43,053 bases of DNA from Planctomycetota bacterium (GTDB lineage: Bacteria > Planctomycetota > Planctomycetia > Pirellulales > Pirellulaceae): positions 1-43,053 of the forward strand of contig QWPJ01000220.1 in assembly GCA_003671195.1 (NCBI GenBank), given 5' to 3'. Position 1 is the stretch's first letter. Each line of letters starts with the position of its first letter. The notes below the pieces were generated by a model. That model saw only the letters and a list, made by a program, of their open reading frames with translations. It did not search any database and had not been told where the DNA came from. Positions 17,502 to 25,751 of this stretch are shown piece after piece. A program made the translations under genes and the position numbers.

Positions 17502-17530
17502 AGAGTTCAGAACTATAACTCTGGCTTTTT
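17502..17530 (+). terminator. Probable intrinsic terminator or attenuator after DUF1559 gene
   Basis: AGAGTT (17502-17507) and AACTCT (17517-17522) form a 6-bp stem with a 9-nt loop, followed by GGCTTTTT. It lies 15 nt after the stop and before the lipoprotein gene, so it may set the ratio of the two products. Confidence 0.5.
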
Positions 17531-17573
17531 AAGTGTTTAGAGAAGTATAGAATACTTTTTGTAGGTGAATTGC

Positions 17574-18086
17574 ATGTTGCGAGATCGAAATACACGGAAA
17601 CACTTCGTCACCATTTTATCGTTGTCGATTTCACTGATACTGATCGGAGGGTGTTCCGGTTCCCGTAATCCAGACGGCCGCGAAAATGTAAGTGGTACAA
17701 TAACACTCAATGGAAAACCACTTGTGGGGATGTCTGGGATTCTATTTTCTCCGATAGAGAAAGGGAGCGATGGTCTTGGTCAAGGGCAAATCAATGTCGG
17801 CAAATATGCGCTGACTGGCGCCAATGCGGTCAAGCCTGGAAAGTACATTGTGCGGATTACCAGCAGTATTGATTTCGATAAGAAGACCGGAAAGCCTGCC
17901 GACAATACGATCCAGTTTGGAAGTGAAGTTCCGGTAGACGTAGTTCCGGCCGAGTTCAATAGGGAAAGTACGATTGAATTTGAGGTCGTTGCAAACAAGG
18001 ACAATGTCTTCAATTACGATATCAAAACGGACTATGTCCCAATGATGCCGGCGAATCCAATAACAAAGGAAGAGATCGAACTTTAA
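17574..18086 (+). CDS. Small lipoprotein, carboxypeptidase-regulatory-like
   Basis: This 170-residue exported lipoprotein has a basic n-region (MLRDRNTRKH), a hydrophobic core (FVTILSLSISLILIGG) and the lipobox LIGGC with SGS after the Cys. The mature part has the beta-rich pattern of transthyretin/carboxypeptidase-regulatory-like domains (VSGTITLNGKPLVGMSGILF ... KPGKYIVRIT), a type that often accompanies DUF1559 genes in planctomycetes. ATG 17574 is used because AGGTGA lies just upstream; GTG 17565 is a minor alternative. The role is probably structural or surface-associated together with the DUF1559 pilin. The AT-richer composition matches its partner and not the surrounding genes. Confidence 0.82.
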   Translation: MLRDRNTRKHFVTILSLSISLILIGGCSGSRNPDGRENVSGTITLNGKPLVGMSGILFSPIEKGSDGLGQGQINVGKYALTGANAVKPGKYIVRITSSIDFDKKTGKPADNTIQFGSEVPVDVVPAEFNRESTIEFEVVANKDNVFNYDIKTDYVPMMPANPITKEEIEL

Positions 18087-18098
18087 CCCGTCTCCGCT

Positions 18099-18127
18099 CA
18101 CAAAACGGGTCGCAGACCCGTTTTGTG
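18099..18127 (+). terminator. Perfect 13-bp hairpin after lipoprotein gene
   Basis: CACAAAACGGGTC (18099-18111), loop GCA, GACCCGTTTTGTG (18115-18127). This is a perfect 13-bp stem 12 nt after the stop. The following bases are not a U-run, although the stem itself contains TTTT. It is probably the transcription end of the DUF1559/lipoprotein unit. Confidence 0.65.
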
Positions 18128-18145
18128 GATCGATTTGTTCGGTGG

Positions 18146-18200
18146 CACGCACGGGCACGTACGGTCTCGGAGGGCCATGCTACGGTGAGGCTAACGCACG
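18146..18200. repeat. GTAGCATGG-family half-unit, right flank of pilin pair
   Basis: This contains CACGCACGGGCACG, then the same 27-nt block as at 16.03 kb (ending CATGCTACGGTGAGGCT), and then AACGCACG. It lies in the same orientation as the 16025 copy, so the two bracket the DUF1559/lipoprotein genes as direct repeats about 2.1 kb apart. Confidence 0.8.
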
Positions 18201-18214
18201 AAGGGCCGTGAGTC

Positions 18215-18787
18215 CTAGTAGCAAGCGTCCACGGCTGCGACGACGACCATCGTGGCCCCAACAAGAAGCTTGCCCGAGGTTCCTAGCAGTCGGCCGACCA
18301 TCGCTCCGGTCCCAACTCGCATCCCCTGGTCGAGCGACTTGCCCTTCCAAAGCTCGCCGAGCCAAGCTCCCGCAAACGCGCCCGCTGCACCCCCGAAGAC
18401 CGCGCCGAGGATCGGACCGAGAATCGGGATCGGTAAGGTAAATACCGCCCCGAGGACGCTTCCGACCATCGTCCCTACGACGGCCATCGCCATCGCGCGG
18501 CGGCTCGCTCCCTGCTTGCCGGCGATCGCCGCCCCGGCTACGAACTCAAGCACCTCGCCGAGAATCGCTAGCACCACCAGGATCCCAATCCCGTAGATCC
18601 CGACCCCGGAACTGGCCGCTTCGGGAAAGAAATACGCATAGATCGCCGTCACCACGACAATCAGCCAGTTGCCTGGCATCGACACAAGATTGGCCGACCA
18701 ACTGGCCAAATTGACTACGCACAAAAGCACCAGTCCTAGGATCCATATCCCAGAGGACCAATCGAGCCATGCGGCAAGGTTGAACAT
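18215..18787 (-). CDS. DUF456 family membrane protein
   Basis: This 190-residue inner-membrane protein of unknown function has the Gly/Ala-rich repeated pattern of DUF456. Hydrophobic segments lie at about 13-33 and 40-55, followed by GIGILVVLAILGEVLEFVAGA, and two glycine-zipper-like helices (VVGTMVGSVLGAVFTLPIPILGPILG and VFGGAAGAFAGAWLGEL). The family glutamates in GEVLEF and the acidic GELWKGKSLDQGM are present. Length is normal. It follows the exported hydrolase by 6 nt, so the two are almost certainly co-transcribed. No function can be read from the neighbours. Confidence 0.85.
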   Translation of the reverse strand: MFNLAAWLDWSSGIWILGLVLLCVVNLASWSANLVSMPGNWLIVVVTAIYAYFFPEAASSGVGIYGIGILVVLAILGEVLEFVAGAAIAGKQGASRRAMAMAVVGTMVGSVLGAVFTLPIPILGPILGAVFGGAAGAFAGAWLGELWKGKSLDQGMRVGTGAMVGRLLGTSGKLLVGATMVVVAAVDACY

Positions 18788-18793
18788 GGTGCG

Positions 18794-21013
18794 TTACGGT
18801 TCGACAAAAGGGCGAATTGGCTTGAGTTTCCAAGCCTCATCGAAGAAGTCGGCTTGGACAATCTTCCCGGGCCAACGTCCGTTCGGAGCCGTCGTCGTAT
18901 CGATCATCGCCCAATCGGGTAGCTTGGGGACCTGACGCGCATTGTTGAGGTAGTCGTACTCGCGGTAAGTAAAACTGCTGTTCAATACGACATAGCGCTC
19001 GGGCGCAAGCGGATTGGGGTAGATCATCAACGGCACATGCTTGTCCGAGGCGAGTTTCAAGCTTCCGAGTTCGATCGACGTCTCGTTCCACTGCAGCGGT
19101 ATTTTCGCAGGACCGGTCGCTTCGAGAACTTTCGCGATGGTCGGATTGCTTTTCGGATCACCCCAAAGGATGAGGTTGTAGTTTTGAAAATCGCTATCCT
19201 TAAGCTCGTCCGAGGACCTGATCCGCACGTCGCCGCGCATTTGCCGATGCCACTGCGCGACGGCTCGATCGAATTCGCTCTGCACCCATTGGTCGATGTT
19301 CGGATGGAGCCCTTGGGCGGTAGGTCGGACGAACAAAAAGGGAGCCATCAGCGCATCGTCGATGGGGCCTTGGAGTCCATGCTTCTTGATCAGCTCCGTT
19401 GAGTCCGGCTCGATCGGAGAGGCGATATTCCAGACTCCGTCCTGGATCTTGAAGGTCACGCGGAGCGACCCGTCGGACGAAGGCAACACGACAAAAGGAT
19501 ATCTCGCAGGCCCAATTGGTTTCTCGGCAATCAATCGTTTTTTGTCGTTGATGTAGATGTTGATGGAACCGTGTCCGAGTTGACTCGCATCGCGGGCAAG
19601 CGTAAAGCGGGTGATTCCTCCGTCGATTCCGATACTTATGGTGTTGGATTTATCGGGAGCTTTTGGGTAATCGAAACTCGCTGTGATGCTCGCTGGCTCA
19701 TGATGGTTTTCCAACGCGTCGAGCGTCACCCAAAAGGCTCGGTTGTAGCGCAATGTCGTCGTGGTAAAGACGACGTTGTCCTCTCGGCTCTCTTGGTGTT
19801 TGGACAGCAGACCGGACGCGGGATCGAGAATGCGTAGCCTTCGATCGATTTCCTTCTTGGCCTCCGGGGAGATCGAATGGGCCGTATTGGGAGCGATGAT
19901 ATGCGTGAGCTCAAAGCGTTCTTCCTCGGGGAGTTCCCAACTGGCTTTGGCCATGATGTCGGCAGCCTGCTTTTGCTTATCGATCTGACCGCTGTAAGCG
20001 ATCGTCGGGACCGAGCGCAAATTGCGAACCCAAACAGGGCAATCGTGCATGGTCCATAGTTTCTCTTCGAACCAATAAGGCTTGAGCGCCTCGGATTGAA
20101 AGACTTTCAAAAAGTCGGGGGTCTCCGAGAAGCCTGCCCCGGGTGTGGCCGCAAACCAGCGGTCAGGGTAATGGACAGCAAGATGCCAAGCTGCCGCGCC
20201 ACCCATGGAAAAACCCCGGATCGCGACCCGCTTAGGATCGATCGGGTATTGGCTCATCGCATGCTCGAGCGCTTCGAGGGTATCGACTTCGCCAGCCAAC
20301 TTGTTGGCGTTGCAGTAGCGTCCGAAGGGATGGATCATCAGCACCCCTTCGTCGGGCAACGGATCAGGGCTCTTCATGCGGGTCGAAAGGAATTGGAGTT
20401 CGAGACCTTTCTCGCTGCGACCACGGCACCACACATCGGCCCGGCCACTTGCAGATATCGAGGACTGGAACACGACCCCATAAGGCTGAACCGTACCGTC
20501 GAGCTTCGAACGAAACCCCCGGACCGTGATGTAGGGCGAACTGACAATTTGCGTCCAGTAAGGAGTATTCACGCGGAGCGCTTCGGATCGGCGGTTTCCT
20601 TCGTCGATGAGCTCCTTGGCCCGGGTGAAGTCGGCCGGCTCGAAGAAACCGTTTTCACTCAGCGCAAGCGACACGGCTCGATGAAAGATTTCCACATCAG
20701 GAAGGTATTTCTGAACCCTCGCTTCTTTCGATGCGGAAAGTTCCTCGATCGACTTTTTCAGCACCTCAAGCGACTTGCTCAGCGATTCACGAACCTCGGT
20801 AGGAACCTCAATCCCAGGAGGAGGTACCGGCCGAATACTGGCGACTTGATTATCGGCCGGCCCGTCGGCAAGCGATCGAGACGCTCCGAATCCCATGAGC
20901 CCGAACATCCCCATCAGCCCAAAGAGCCCCAGCGAGCCAAAGAGCCCCTGTACGCCAAAAAGCCCCCGTAAGCCAACCAAACCAAGGCGCCCAACTGGAT
21001 TTTGATTCCGCAT
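18794..21013 (-). CDS. Exported alpha/beta hydrolase (prolyl-oligopeptidase/esterase-like)
   Basis: This 739-residue exported hydrolase has a serine nucleophile in GFSMGGAAAWHLAVHYPDRW. An oxyanion and active-site context precedes it (HPFGRYCNANKLAG ... DTLEALEHAMSQYPIDPKRVAIRG), and the candidate His lies in HIIAPNTAHSISPEAK. This resembles prolyl-oligopeptidase/feruloyl-esterase-like S9 hydrolases that are abundant in planctomycetes. The region after about residue 400 is beta-rich and may be an accessory domain; it includes QNYNLILWGDPKSNP and a final region with TYREYDYLNNARQVPKLPDW. The N-terminal signal is odd, a run of Gly-Leu-Phe/Met triplets (GLFGSLGLFGLMGMFGLMGF) ending near SRSLADG. 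It is upstream of, and co-transcribed with, the DUF456 gene. The substrate is unknown; esters of polysaccharides or peptides are both plausible. Confidence 0.8.
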   Translation of the reverse strand: MRNQNPVGRLGLVGLRGLFGVQGLFGSLGLFGLMGMFGLMGFGASRSLADGPADNQVASIRPVPPPGIEVPTEVRESLSKSLEVLKKSIEELSASKEARVQKYLPDVEIFHRAVSLALSENGFFEPADFTRAKELIDEGNRRSEALRVNTPYWTQIVSSPYITVRGFRSKLDGTVQPYGVVFQSSISASGRADVWCRGRSEKGLELQFLSTRMKSPDPLPDEGVLMIHPFGRYCNANKLAGEVDTLEALEHAMSQYPIDPKRVAIRGFSMGGAAAWHLAVHYPDRWFAATPGAGFSETPDFLKVFQSEALKPYWFEEKLWTMHDCPVWVRNLRSVPTIAYSGQIDKQKQAADIMAKASWELPEEERFELTHIIAPNTAHSISPEAKKEIDRRLRILDPASGLLSKHQESREDNVVFTTTTLRYNRAFWVTLDALENHHEPASITASFDYPKAPDKSNTISIGIDGGITRFTLARDASQLGHGSINIYINDKKRLIAEKPIGPARYPFVVLPSSDGSLRVTFKIQDGVWNIASPIEPDSTELIKKHGLQGPIDDALMAPFLFVRPTAQGLHPNIDQWVQSEFDRAVAQWHRQMRGDVRIRSSDELKDSDFQNYNLILWGDPKSNPTIAKVLEATGPAKIPLQWNETSIELGSLKLASDKHVPLMIYPNPLAPERYVVLNSSFTYREYDYLNNARQVPKLPDWAMIDTTTAPNGRWPGKIVQADFFDEAWKLKPIRPFVEP

Positions 21014-21230
21014 GATCGGTCATTTCATTCGATGTGATCGCCAAAAACAAACGCACCACCAATATACTCCAGGCAATATACTCCAGGCCGGGTCTGGCGG
21101 CTCTAGGGGATCCAAGGCCCCCCAACAGGCTAAAAATAGATGAAATGCCTTAGCAATTCCCCCTAGGGACGTTGTATGCTTTAGAGTCTCCCAAGCAAGT
21201 CCGACCTATCCCTTTGCGGATCGATCTGCC
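21014..21230. other. Divergent promoter region, hydrolase / PSCyt1 gene
   Basis: This 217-nt stretch separates two divergent exported-protein genes. It holds the 14-bp tandem duplication at 21061. Neither start has a clear Shine-Dalgarno, and no convincing -35/-10 pair is evident. Confidence 0.4.
21061..21088. repeat. 14-bp tandem duplication in divergent promoter region
   Basis: AATATACTCCAGGC at 21061-21074 is repeated exactly at 21075-21088. Its site between divergent genes would suit a paired operator, but it also fits the many small tandem duplications in this window. Confidence 0.8.
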
Positions 21231-23747
21231 ATGTTCCTGCGATTGCCCTCCAAACGTACCCAACTCCCAGCCACCCAACGAGTAGCAACCCAACTTTGCA
21301 TCCTCTGGGCCAGCGCCTTGGCCTTTTCGCACCCGTTTGCTTTTCCGCACCAGTTTGCCTGGTCGCAGCAACAGGACACGGCGAAGTTCTTTGAGGAGCG
21401 GATTCGACCGAGTCTCGTTGAGCACTGCATCGCATGCCATGGTCCGGACAAGTCCGAATCGGGCTTGAGACTCGACCGGCCGGAGCTGTTCCGGCAAGGT
21501 GGCGAGTCCGGTTCGCTCGTCGAGGCCCAAAAACCCGTCGAGAGTCTTTTGCTTCAAGCCCTTCGGCACGAGGGACTCGAGATGCCACCGAACAAAAAAC
21601 TGCCCGATGAGCAGATCGAGGCCTTTGAAGCATGGGTCTCTGCCGGCGCAGTTTGGCCGGAGTATGTCAAAGAGCTAACGGTCGCGACGGACAGAGACAA
21701 GATCAGCCAAGCGGACCGGGAGTATTGGTTCTTTCAACCGCTGAGCGATCCGGCCGTGCCTTCGTTGGGGTACACCAACCCCATCGATGCATTCGTGGCC
21801 CAGAAACTCCAAGCCCAAGGTTTGAGTCTCGGTCAGAACGCCGACGAATCGGTTTTGGTCCGTCGACTCTATTTGGATTTGCTCGGTGTCCCCCCGACGT
21901 TCGACGAGTTGCAAGAGTATCTTGCGAGTCCATCGCAGGATGCACTAGGCCAAAGCACAGGAGGCCAAGGCCGCTACGAACGGCTCGTCGATAAACTTCT
22001 AGATGATCCTCGCTACGGGGAGCGCTCAGGCCGATTCTGGTTGGATTTGGTGCGGTTCGCAGAATCGGACGGATTCAAACAAGACGATTTTCGGCCCAGC
22101 GCGTATCGGTACCGTGACTATGTTGTCTCAGCGTTTAACCAGGATATTCCTTATTCGCAATTCATCGCCGAGCAGCTTGCGGGCGATGAGCTCGACTCGA
22201 CGTCGGATCGCATGAATGCCGCGACGGGATATCTAAGGCATTGGATCTATGAGTACAACCAGCGCGATGTGCGTTCCCATTGGGACAATATCCTCAATGA
22301 CCTGACGGATGTGACCGGCGAGGCGTTGTTGGGATTAGGTTTTTCCTGCGCCCGATGCCACGACCATAAGTTCGATCCGTTGCTGCAGAAGGACTACTAT
22401 CGGCTCCAAGCCTTCTTTGCGCCGATCGAGCCCAGGTACGATATTCCATCGGATGCAACGAGCCTTGAAGCCCGCCGCGAAAAGCTCGAAGCTTGGCTCG
22501 AGTGCGCCGAGCCGGTTCGATCGGAGCTTGAGCAGCTCGAGCGCGAGACGCGAACGAAAGTGGTCGAAGCGGCGATTGAGAAATTTCCGCCGGACGTACG
22601 ACCTGCATTGCGTAAAGCCCAAGCCGAGCGCGAGCCCGAGGAACGATCGATCGCGGTGCTTGCTTACCTTCAGATCGCCAACGAGCTCAAAGGCTTGGAC
22701 TTTTCCAAAAAACTCAAGGGCCAGGAGCTCGCGCAGTGGAAATACTGGAAGAAGCACGACGAAGAGCTCAAGAAGGGGATGCCTAAGGAGCCCGAGATGT
22801 CGCTGACGGTTCGCGACATCGGATCGCGCGCACCGAAGGTCACCATCGTGGGAAGAGCCAGTGCCGGCGAGGTCCATCCCGAAGCTCCGAGCGTGCTTGG
22901 CGATCGATACCCTCTCGAGGTTCAATCGCAAGAGGAATCGACCGGTCGTCGCTTGGCGTTGGCCCGATGGATCACCGATCCCTCGAATCCGCTCGCTTGG
23001 CGAGTGATCGTCAACCGGCTCTGGCAGCACCATTTTGGCCGAGGGCTAGTCGCCAACGCGAGCGACTTTGGCCGCTTGGGTGAACCACCGACCCATCCGG
23101 AGTTGCTTGATTTTCTGGCCCAGCAGATGATCGAGCAGGGGGGGCGATTCAAGTCCTTGCACAGGCTCATGGTGACCTCCCAAACGTACCGTCAAAGCAG
23201 TTATCCGCACGAGCGAGGGCAGGGACAAGCGATCGATCCGGAGAACCGTTGGTTATGGCGATTTGCGCCTAGGCGGCTCGATGCCGACCAAATACGCGAT
23301 TCGATCTTGGTCGTTTCCGGCACGATTGACCCGCGTAGTGGTGGGTCGTCGGACGCGAGCGACTCGAACCGCAGGAGCATCTACCAACGCGTGATGCGGA
23401 ATTCTCCGAATGCCTTTTTGGCTACTTTCGACGCCCCGGACGCGAGCGTTTCGGTCGCCCGCCGCAACACAACCACCACCTCGTTGCAATCGTTGTTCTT
23501 GACCAATTCGGCTTGGATGGTTCGCAAGTCCGAGGGATACGCCAAGCGACTTATGACCCAAGAACAAAACAGTCGTGCTCGCATCGAGTTGATGTTTCGA
23601 GAGAACTTGTTGCGGGAGCCCACCGACGAAGAGATCCGATGGATCGAAGCGAGCATTGAGGAGCAAGGATCTAGCGATCCCTTAGGAGCATGGTCCGACG
23701 CATGCCAAGCTCTCTGGAATACCAGCGAGTTCCTCTACATCGAGTAG
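21231..23747 (+). CDS. PSCyt1 / DUF1549 / DUF1553 protein
   Basis: This 838-residue exported protein has the classical planctomycete architecture. A signal segment (about 18-45) is followed by a planctomycete cytochrome c-like domain with CIACH at 66-70 and the later Met-containing EMPPNKKLPDEQIEAFEAWV. The DUF1549 domain follows (NPIDAFVAQKLQ ... RRLYLDLLGVPPT ... SGRFWLDLVRFAESDG, with a second CxxCH motif in CARCHDHKFDPL). DUF1553 is C-terminal (RLALARWITDPSNPLAWRV, NRLWQHHFGRGLV, RRLDADQIRDS). A Glu/Lys-rich helical stretch separates the last two. Such proteins usually precede a DUF1501 gene and are thought to act in periplasmic redox and polymer breakdown. Here the next gene is a convergent phosphatase instead, so the usual pair is broken up. 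Confidence 0.92.
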   Translation: MFLRLPSKRTQLPATQRVATQLCILWASALAFSHPFAFPHQFAWSQQQDTAKFFEERIRPSLVEHCIACHGPDKSESGLRLDRPELFRQGGESGSLVEAQKPVESLLLQALRHEGLEMPPNKKLPDEQIEAFEAWVSAGAVWPEYVKELTVATDRDKISQADREYWFFQPLSDPAVPSLGYTNPIDAFVAQKLQAQGLSLGQNADESVLVRRLYLDLLGVPPTFDELQEYLASPSQDALGQSTGGQGRYERLVDKLLDDPRYGERSGRFWLDLVRFAESDGFKQDDFRPSAYRYRDYVVSAFNQDIPYSQFIAEQLAGDELDSTSDRMNAATGYLRHWIYEYNQRDVRSHWDNILNDLTDVTGEALLGLGFSCARCHDHKFDPLLQKDYYRLQAFFAPIEPRYDIPSDATSLEARREKLEAWLECAEPVRSELEQLERETRTKVVEAAIEKFPPDVRPALRKAQAEREPEERSIAVLAYLQIANELKGLDFSKKLKGQELAQWKYWKKHDEELKKGMPKEPEMSLTVRDIGSRAPKVTIVGRASAGEVHPEAPSVLGDRYPLEVQSQEESTGRRLALARWITDPSNPLAWRVIVNRLWQHHFGRGLVANASDFGRLGEPPTHPELLDFLAQQMIEQGGRFKSLHRLMVTSQTYRQSSYPHERGQGQAIDPENRWLWRFAPRRLDADQIRDSILVVSGTIDPRSGGSSDASDSNRRSIYQRVMRNSPNAFLATFDAPDASVSVARRNTTTTSLQSLFLTNSAWMVRKSEGYAKRLMTQEQNSRARIELMFRENLLREPTDEEIRWIEASIEEQGSSDPLGAWSDACQALWNTSEFLYIE

Positions 23748-23885
23748 AGGGTAGCTACTGGTTCTTTTTCATGAAGCGTATTTCTGGAATTTTCATATGC
23801 TCTTTCCATTGGCTCTGCGGTACATTCCAAGCGAACCATGGGAAGAAATGAATACCGAAGAGAATGGCACTGCTCTGGCTGTTTT

Positions 23886-23940
23886 TCGTGCTCGTGCTCG
23901 TACTCGATGCCGTATCTTCGATTACGAGCACGGAGCACGA
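23886..23940. repeat. TCGTGC/TCGTAC-armed hairpin, repeat-family relative
   Basis: TCGTGCTCGTGCTCGTACTCGA pairs almost perfectly with the inverted right arm TCGATTACGAGCACGGAGCACGA across a loop of about 10 nt. It lies between the convergent PSCyt1 and phosphatase genes and is likely to work as their bidirectional transcription end. The hexamer resembles the TCGTAC arms of the larger element, but the core is missing. Confidence 0.65.
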
Positions 23941-24009
23941 TGGGACCCTGTGGTCGCGTAGGCCAGAACCAACGTTCACTCGGCTTATGCTGGACCAAAG
24001 CAGCCTAGG

Positions 24010-25461
24010 CTATTTGCCAGGTGCTGCCGAAGTGGCGGGGACGTTGTTGGATGCCCCGGGCACAATAGCCGCCGGTAGATTCGCCTCTCGGCGACGTCGC
24101 TCTTGAACTTCCGGTTGGATCTCAAGCAATGTATTTGGCAAACCAATTTCTTTGGTTAGTTCAAATGCATCGTAAAGTTCGCCGGTCGCCGTTCGGGATT
24201 CATAACGCAGTTTCATACCATCGATGTGGATCACTTGGTAAAGCTGTGTGTCCTCAGCAACTCGAACCATAAATTGCTTTTGGTCCAGGTTGTACATCTT
24301 CGGTCCACTAACCGAGACAACATAGATCGTTCCGATATGCTCATCGCGATGGGCAACCCCGATCGGAACGTTTCCAAGGGTTTCTACGTGGGGCGTTTCG
24401 AGTCCCGTACGGCCGTAGGTGTGGTCATGGCCTTGGAGCACCAAATCGACGTTGTACTTGTCAAGGATCGGCTTCCAAAGCGCGCGCACTTGGACGTTGT
24501 CCCGATCCTTTGCGGTCGAGAATACAGGATGATGGAACGTACAGACGATCCAAGGTGAGGTGTTCTCCGAGAGTGTCTTATCGAGCCATTTTGCCTGCTC
24601 CTCGAGTTGTAGGTTGCTATTCAAGATCACGAAGCGAGTGTTTTGGTACACGAACGAATAGCAGGTTTCCTCAAGGCCTTGAGGGCCATGACTCGGAAGT
24701 GTGAATTGGGGGCGCCAGTGATGCGTGACCGAGCGACTGTTGTCCGGACCTTTGTGCATCTCGTGATTCCCAACCACCGGAACGTTAGGAATTGTCGCGT
24801 TGAGCCATGCACCTGCTCCGAACCACTCACCCCATTCACCGTCGGCCTGCGCCGAATTGATCAAATCACCAGCATGAAGCAGGAACTTGGCCTTTGGAGC
24901 ATCGCTGTAAGCCTCTCGGATAACCCTCGACCACATCGAACGGACATCGTTTTGAGCGTCTCCGAAGTAGATGAAGGAAAACGGTTCTTGCTCTATTTTG
25001 GCCGTTTTGAATTGAAACCACTCGCTCCAATTCAACCCGTCACCAACACGGTATGCATATTTGGTACCAGGGGTTAAATCCTTGAAGTTCACCGAGTGGT
25101 AATGGGCTGTACTGAGATCCGTCTTGAGAGCAACCGATTCGGCATTGAGTCTCGTCGGATTCTTCGCGAACTCCGGACCAGAAGTTGCCACTGCAAGCTC
25201 AGCGTAGGCCTTGTCGACATCGACGCTGGTTCGCCAAGTCACGCTTTGACTGTTCGTTGGATCACCCGCCCATGTCAAAACAATTCGGTCAGGCATCAAG
25301 GTTGGATTGTACAACTCTGTGTTTTCCAACTTGCGAACTTTGGAGTGGCTATGCCCCTCCTGACCATCGTGTGCCAAGGATGAGCCTTGGAAGCAAATCA
25401 ACGATGCTCCAATCGCAAGAACATTGCACCGTACATTCACTCGCTTCGTATCCGTTCGCAT
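24010..25461 (-). CDS. Purple-acid-phosphatase-like metallophosphoesterase
   Basis: This 483-residue exported phosphoesterase has a signal peptide (about 10-31, VLAIGASLICFQGSSLAHDG), an N-terminal fibronectin-III-like domain typical of purple acid phosphatases (MPDRIVLTWAGDPTNSQSVTWRT ... YRVGDGLNWSEWFQFKT), and then the calcineurin-type metal site: FGDAQ, HAGDLINS, VVGNHEMHK, CTFHHPVFS and QGHDHTYGR. A His-containing linker (HDGQEGHSHSK) follows the signal. The C-terminal region (after about 430) is charged and Ala/Pro-rich. It probably cleaves phosphomonoesters or diesters in the periplasm for phosphate scavenging. It is transcribed convergently with the PSCyt1 gene and divergently from the DUF1501 gene. 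I see no obvious PHO box. Confidence 0.88.
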   Translation of the reverse strand: MRTDTKRVNVRCNVLAIGASLICFQGSSLAHDGQEGHSHSKVRKLENTELYNPTLMPDRIVLTWAGDPTNSQSVTWRTSVDVDKAYAELAVATSGPEFAKNPTRLNAESVALKTDLSTAHYHSVNFKDLTPGTKYAYRVGDGLNWSEWFQFKTAKIEQEPFSFIYFGDAQNDVRSMWSRVIREAYSDAPKAKFLLHAGDLINSAQADGEWGEWFGAGAWLNATIPNVPVVGNHEMHKGPDNSRSVTHHWRPQFTLPSHGPQGLEETCYSFVYQNTRFVILNSNLQLEEQAKWLDKTLSENTSPWIVCTFHHPVFSTAKDRDNVQVRALWKPILDKYNVDLVLQGHDHTYGRTGLETPHVETLGNVPIGVAHRDEHIGTIYVVSVSGPKMYNLDQKQFMVRVAEDTQLYQVIHIDGMKLRYESRTATGELYDAFELTKEIGLPNTLLEIQPEVQERRRREANLPAAIVPGASNNVPATSAAPGK

Positions 25462-25751
25462 CGCAGGCCGCCTTAAAAAACGCTCTTGGAAAATCCACGC
25501 AACTCTAAACCTAGCATCTTAGCCTCCGTCGATCGGGTCGCTCGTCGGTTCGGTGAATTTTCAATGCGACTCCCGTTAATTCGAGCCGATCGTCGAGAAA
25601 AGTGGGTGTTGCGACCAGGATTTTTACCTCTGCCCCCCGGAAGCCGGGGTTTCGATAAGCTCTATTTCAATATGGACTCGGCTTCAATTACGGTAGATAA
25701 TGGAGCGTCTCCCGAACCATCCCCCCCAAGCTCGGTGCATACGGTCGTACC
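25462..25751. other. Divergent intergenic region, phosphatase / DUF1501
   Basis: This 290-nt stretch holds one candidate promoter (listed) and a GC hairpin, CCCCGG-AAG-CCGGGG, near 25633-25648. Open frames here lack domains and overlap the DUF1501 start. Confidence 0.4.
25673..25701 (+). promoter_or_regulatory. Candidate promoter of DUF1501 gene
   Basis: TGGACT (25673-25678) and GATAAT (25696-25701) are separated by 17 nt, a fair sigma70-like match located 50 nt before the ATG at 25752. Motif only. Confidence 0.3.

Noticed and set aside
18099-18127. Perfect hairpin as an attachment site or IS end
   Set aside because: It is a single inverted repeat next to a stop codon with no transposase or target duplication; a terminator is the simpler reading.
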